Shown piece after piece: positions 62,841-64,000 of a DNA stretch of 64,000 bases (its first letter is position 1; each line of letters opens with the position of its first letter). Source of the DNA: Aquimarina sp. U1-2. GTDB lineage: Bacteria > Bacteroidota > Bacteroidia > Flavobacteriales > Flavobacteriaceae. Below the pieces are notes generated by a model that did not search any database, had not been told where the DNA came from, and saw only the letters and a program-made list of their open reading frames with translations. The position numbers were made by a program, and so were the translations under genes. The stretch covers positions 248,001 to 312,000 of the forward strand of contig NZ_JAGKIK010000001.1 of assembly GCF_017897595.1 (NCBI RefSeq). Reading direction: 5' to 3'.

Positions 62841-63644
62841 ATGAAGGAACTACTTACAAGATCTCTATCGGGCTTTTTATATGTCTCTATATTATTGCTA
62901 TCTATTTTTGTTTCAAAATATACATTTTTAGGGATCTTTTTGGTATTCGGAATGATTTCGGTCTACGAATTTCAGAAATTAATTCATCTAACCAACAAAA
63001 GATTATACCTGATTTTTATTGTCCTTTTTATGATTTTACATCTATTTCAGGATTTGCTCTATCTTATTATTCCGTTTTTGATACTCACTATAATTACAGA
63101 GCTATTTCTGGTAAAAGATTTGGTGACCATTCGTATTATCCCCATGTTCGAACAGCGCAAATATAGAACCAGTATTTTTTATCTTACGACTTGTATTATT
63201 TTTTTGACACTTGTCCCTAATTATTCTGGAGAATATCAACCACTTATTATTGCAGGTGCTTTTTTGATTACCTGGACAAACGATACATTTGCTTATTTGA
63301 TAGGAAAGAATTTTGGCAAACATAAATTACTAGAAAGAATATCTCCAAAAAAAACAATTGAAGGTTTTATCGGAGGCTTCATCTTTTCATTACTAGCAGG
63401 TTACTTAATCGCTGTGCTATCGAATACATTATCCGTAATGATTTGGTTGATTATAAGTATAATTATGAGTATTTTTGGAACTTTGGGAGACTTAATTCAA
63501 TCGAAGTTTAAAAGACAGGCGGGTGTTAAGGATAGCGGCACTATAATGCCAGGACATGGAGGAATTTACGATCGGTTAGATAGTGTTATATTCGCAAGTC
63601 CGTTTTTATATGCATTTTTACAAATTCTAAATTATGTTTCATAA
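62841..63644 (+). CDS. cdsA: phosphatidate cytidylyltransferase
   Basis: A 267-residue membrane enzyme forming CDP-diacylglycerol from phosphatidate and CTP. The C-terminal signature ends with FGTLGDLIQSKFKRQAGVKDSGTIMPGHGGIYDRLDSVIFASPFLY, and NDTFAYLIGKNFGKHKLLERISPKKTIEGFIGG is the other CDS block. I start at ATG 62841 rather than an upstream in-frame ATG (62790) inside the LUD gene. It overlaps psd by 11 bp. Confidence 0.95.
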   Translation: MKELLTRSLSGFLYVSILLLSIFVSKYTFLGIFLVFGMISVYEFQKLIHLTNKRLYLIFIVLFMILHLFQDLLYLIIPFLILTIITELFLVKDLVTIRIIPMFEQRKYRTSIFYLTTCIIFLTLVPNYSGEYQPLIIAGAFLITWTNDTFAYLIGKNFGKHKLLERISPKKTIEGFIGGFIFSLLAGYLIAVLSNTLSVMIWLIISIIMSIFGTLGDLIQSKFKRQAGVKDSGTIMPGHGGIYDRLDSVIFASPFLYAFLQILNYVS

Positions 63645-64000
63645 AGAAGGGTATAAAATTATTTCGGTAGCTATAGTAGTATTCTTAGGAATAAATGTGG
63701 CTTCTTATGTATCTATTCAGAGTAAAGAATGGCAACTGGCCATATTTGTAATTACCTTAGTCTTCTTTATTTTGATATTACAGTTTTTTAGAAATCCAAA
63801 GAGAAAAACTGTAGTAGACGATACTACTGTTGTAGCTCCCGTAGATGGTAAAGTCGTAGTTATTGAAGAGGTGCTTGAAAATGAACATTTTAAAGACAAA
63901 CGATTACAGGTATCAATTTTTATGTCTCCTATTAATGTACATGTAACTAGACATCCTATTACTGGCGAAGTGGTATTTAGCAAATATCATCCTGGTAAAT
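63634..64000 (+). CDS. psd: phosphatidylserine decarboxylase family protein, C-terminus cut by window edge
   Basis: The ATG at 63634 overlaps the end of cdsA, and the frame stays open to the right edge (122 residues seen). Two N-terminal membrane helices (about 8-26 and 35-52) precede the family blocks FFRNPKR, VVAPVDGKVVVIEEV and SIFMSPINVHVTRHP. Full-length family members are about 220 residues; the autocleavage Gly-Ser site lies beyond the edge. With CdsA it would make phosphatidylethanolamine, the main phospholipid of these bacteria. The serine transferase gene (pssA) is probably just downstream. Confidence 0.92.
   Translation, partial: MFHKEGYKIISVAIVVFLGINVASYVSIQSKEWQLAIFVITLVFFILILQFFRNPKRKTVVDDTTVVAPVDGKVVVIEEVLENEHFKDKRLQVSIFMSPINVHVTRHPITGEVVFSKYHPGK

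Noticed and set aside
1-64000. tRNA, rRNA, integrase, transposase or CRISPR genes
   Set aside because: Scanned by eye on both strands; no tRNA-like T-arm with acceptor pairing and no DDE or tyrosine-recombinase protein was found. A tRNA search program would be decisive.

Overview
The window is chromosomal DNA from a member of the Bacteroidota, most likely a marine Flavobacteriaceae; an Aquimarina-like genus is possible but is only an impression. The signs are strong AT richness, repeated TAnnTTTG promoter boxes with few Shine-Dalgarno sequences, a type IX secretion sorting domain on a secreted enzyme, many lipoproteins and exported proteins, and a flavobacterial set of housekeeping genes. No rRNA, tRNA, CRISPR array, transposase or prophage was seen. 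Most of the window is ordinary core genome, and the unusual parts lie in intergenic repeats, a few odd operons and two regulatory leaders.

Layout. 1-11.5 kb: a GH3-like protein (cut by the left edge) downstream of an HD/PycTM fusion, an HExxH protein, a CotH-like protein, a PafA-like phosphatase, a YihY membrane protein, a DUF2071/FAD-oxidoreductase pair behind a palindromic promoter, two rhodaneses and two thioredoxin-fold proteins. 11.7-12.8 kb: a MarR regulator and YceI. 12.8-21.3 kb: a tryptophan operon, trpL-E-G-D-C-SDR-F-B-(GIY-YIG)-A, with a WWW leader peptide and attenuator, a 13-unit octamer repeat between trpE and trpG, and a GIY-YIG gene bracketed by oppositely oriented palindromes between trpB and trpA. 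21.3-28.7 kb: repeat-rich accessory DNA with a uracil-DNA-glycosylase-like protein, a large T9SS-secreted glycosidase-like protein, a small conserved protein and a GT39-type glycosyltransferase.

28.7-37 kb: an SGNH-SGNH-MBOAT polysaccharide O-acylation operon and pyruvate carboxylase. 37-46.4 kb: a lipoprotein, a TRAP transporter (dctQMP), yaaA, a VOC protein, a cold-shock protein, RluD-like and PASTA proteins, ddl and coaD. 46.4-51.2 kb: a Crp/Fnr regulator, an SRPBCC protein, an LCM-type methyltransferase and a three-gene operon: an Lgt-like protein, a radical SAM protein of the MJ0619/tetraether-synthase type and a small membrane protein. This operon is the best candidate here for an undescribed system. 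51.6-64 kb: SulP transporter, M14 peptidase, NUDIX protein, two predicted outer-membrane proteins, pyrE, birA, rsfS, ftsH, a LUD protein, cdsA and psd (cut by the right edge).

At least three families of 145-176 bp dispersed, hairpin-forming repeats occur more than once: family A four times, family B twice and family C twice. A shorter GC-richer repeat (family D) occurs twice. None encodes a protein, so they look like non-autonomous (MITE- or REP-like) elements mobilised from elsewhere in the genome.
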